From contig NZ_JAIOUV010000002.1 in assembly GCF_019931145.1 (NCBI RefSeq), forward strand, positions 1 to 64,000: a stretch of DNA of 64,000 bases. Direction: 5' to 3'. The translations under genes were made by a program, and so were the position numbers. Positions 63,604 to 64,000 of the stretch are shown here, one piece after another. Each line of letters begins with the position of its first letter. Position 1 is the first letter of the stretch. This DNA comes from Marinicella meishanensis. Lineage in GTDB: Bacteria > Pseudomonadota > Gammaproteobacteria > Xanthomonadales > Marinicellaceae. Under the pieces are notes generated by a model, which saw only the letters and a program-made list of their open reading frames with translations, did no database searches and had not been told where the DNA came from.

Positions 63604-64000
63604 TCATTGGCTCTTGGGCACAAAACGCCAACCGTCGTCCTGCTTAATCCAATTTTCCAAAACTTCGGTTTGCACCTCCATTCCACCCAATGATCGTTGC
63701 GTGAAATTGTAGCTGTAATCGATTTTCACCTTGACCTCACAAACGTTTTCATCGGCACATTCTGAGCCGATGAATGCGGCCTGGGTCCAGCGCAAATTGA
63801 TTTTGGCGGTCAAGATTCTGAGTTTGAACGCCTCGATGCTTTCGGTTTCTTGGTAACCGGGTGAAAAATAGGCATAAGCCGTGTCAAAATCGTCTTCGAT
63901 GATGGCGGCCCAACGCTTGTTGACACTGGTGGCCAAATCTTCGCTTTGCTGACAGCCGGTCAAGGCCAAGAAAGCCACCGCAGACAGCAGGGCTAGACGG
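63604..64000 (-). CDS. Lipoprotein of unknown function, N-terminus outside the window
   Basis: At least 131 residues are present. Reading on past the internal GTG at 63978 gives RLALLSAVAFLALTGCQQS, a lipoprotein signal peptide with lipobox LTGC, so the true start lies beyond position 64000. The mature part (about 110 residues) has an NTF2-like look: DLATSVNKRWAAIIEDDFDTAYAYFSPGYQ and a C-terminal WIKQDDGWRFVP. It contains a Cys pair (ECADENVC). Function unknown. It is a partial gene at the window edge. Confidence 0.65.
   Translation of the reverse strand, partial: RLALLSAVAFLALTGCQQSEDLATSVNKRWAAIIEDDFDTAYAYFSPGYQETESIEAFKLRILTAKINLRWTQAAFIGSECADENVCEVKVKIDYSYNFTQRSLGGMEVQTEVLENWIKQDDGWRFVPKSQ

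Noticed and set aside
63604-63978. Complete small gene starting at GTG 63978
   Set aside because: The frame stays open to the window edge and reads as the front half of a lipoprotein signal peptide, so the real start is outside the window.
1-64000. tRNA, rRNA, insertion sequence, prophage or CRISPR
   Set aside because: No cloverleaf-like or rRNA-like sequence, transposase, integrase, phage gene or spaced direct repeats were seen by eye in either strand.

Overview
The window is a compact stretch of a gammaproteobacterial chromosome. BamD and LpoA lipoproteins, the rsmI-lpoA-yraN-dolP neighbourhood, an rnfABCDGE operon, GlnE, a large membrane-bound FadE and OxyR with its redox cysteine pair all point to Gammaproteobacteria. 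A Marinicella-like or other marine lineage is my guess and is not proven. Genes are packed tightly. About ten gene pairs share the 4-base ATGA/GTGA stop-start overlap, and three Rnf junctions share an 8-base overlap. I found no tRNA, rRNA, insertion sequence, prophage or CRISPR array.

Layout, left to right. 0.1-8.2 kb: an Lhr-type helicase, a cytochrome c5-like protein behind a near-consensus promoter, a 7TM diguanylate cyclase, and branched-chain aminotransferase IlvE. 8.5-13.7 kb: a minus-strand operon holding most of the pantothenate-to-CoA pathway (panG-panB-panC-coaC-coaB-coaX-panD). It uses the alternative ketopantoate reductase PanG, and CoaB and CoaC are separate proteins. 13.7-25.1 kb: MarC, BamD, RluD, PgeF, an RND pump with its adaptor, OxyR and PepN. 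25.1-30.8 kb: TatABC, a secreted protein with a C-terminal sorting-like tail, and a TetR regulator divergent from fadE across a promoter flanked by two inverted repeats. 30.8-39.9 kb: GlnE, an orphan Tat-exported TRAP-type binding protein, a DUF4124 protein, PssA, a GAF-PP2C-HATPase signalling protein and an S9 peptidase.

40.0-47.4 kb: metG runs straight into rnfABCDGE and ends with a GIY-YIG protein. This is an ion-motive ferredoxin:NAD oxidoreductase operon. 47.4-53.5 kb: a secreted metallopeptidase and the envelope cluster dolP-yraN-lpoA / rsmI. 53.5-63.4 kb: an eight-gene minus-strand operon carries a secreted Ig-like protein, a parvulin-type PPIase, Wzm/Wzt ABC exporter subunits, a GT2, a methyltransferase, a 599-residue GT-A-like protein of unclear family and a second GT2. 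Just upstream sits a predicted highly expressed surface protein with its own strong terminator. This last region is the best candidate for an undescribed system: a small ABC-exported glycan or glycoprotein locus tied to secreted surface proteins.

How the parts connect: IlvE supplies or consumes 2-ketoisovalerate, the substrate of PanB. CoA made by the pan/coa operon feeds the FadE pathway. The window's Tat genes could export the window's Tat-signal binding protein. Rnf links the NADH pool to the membrane ion gradient.
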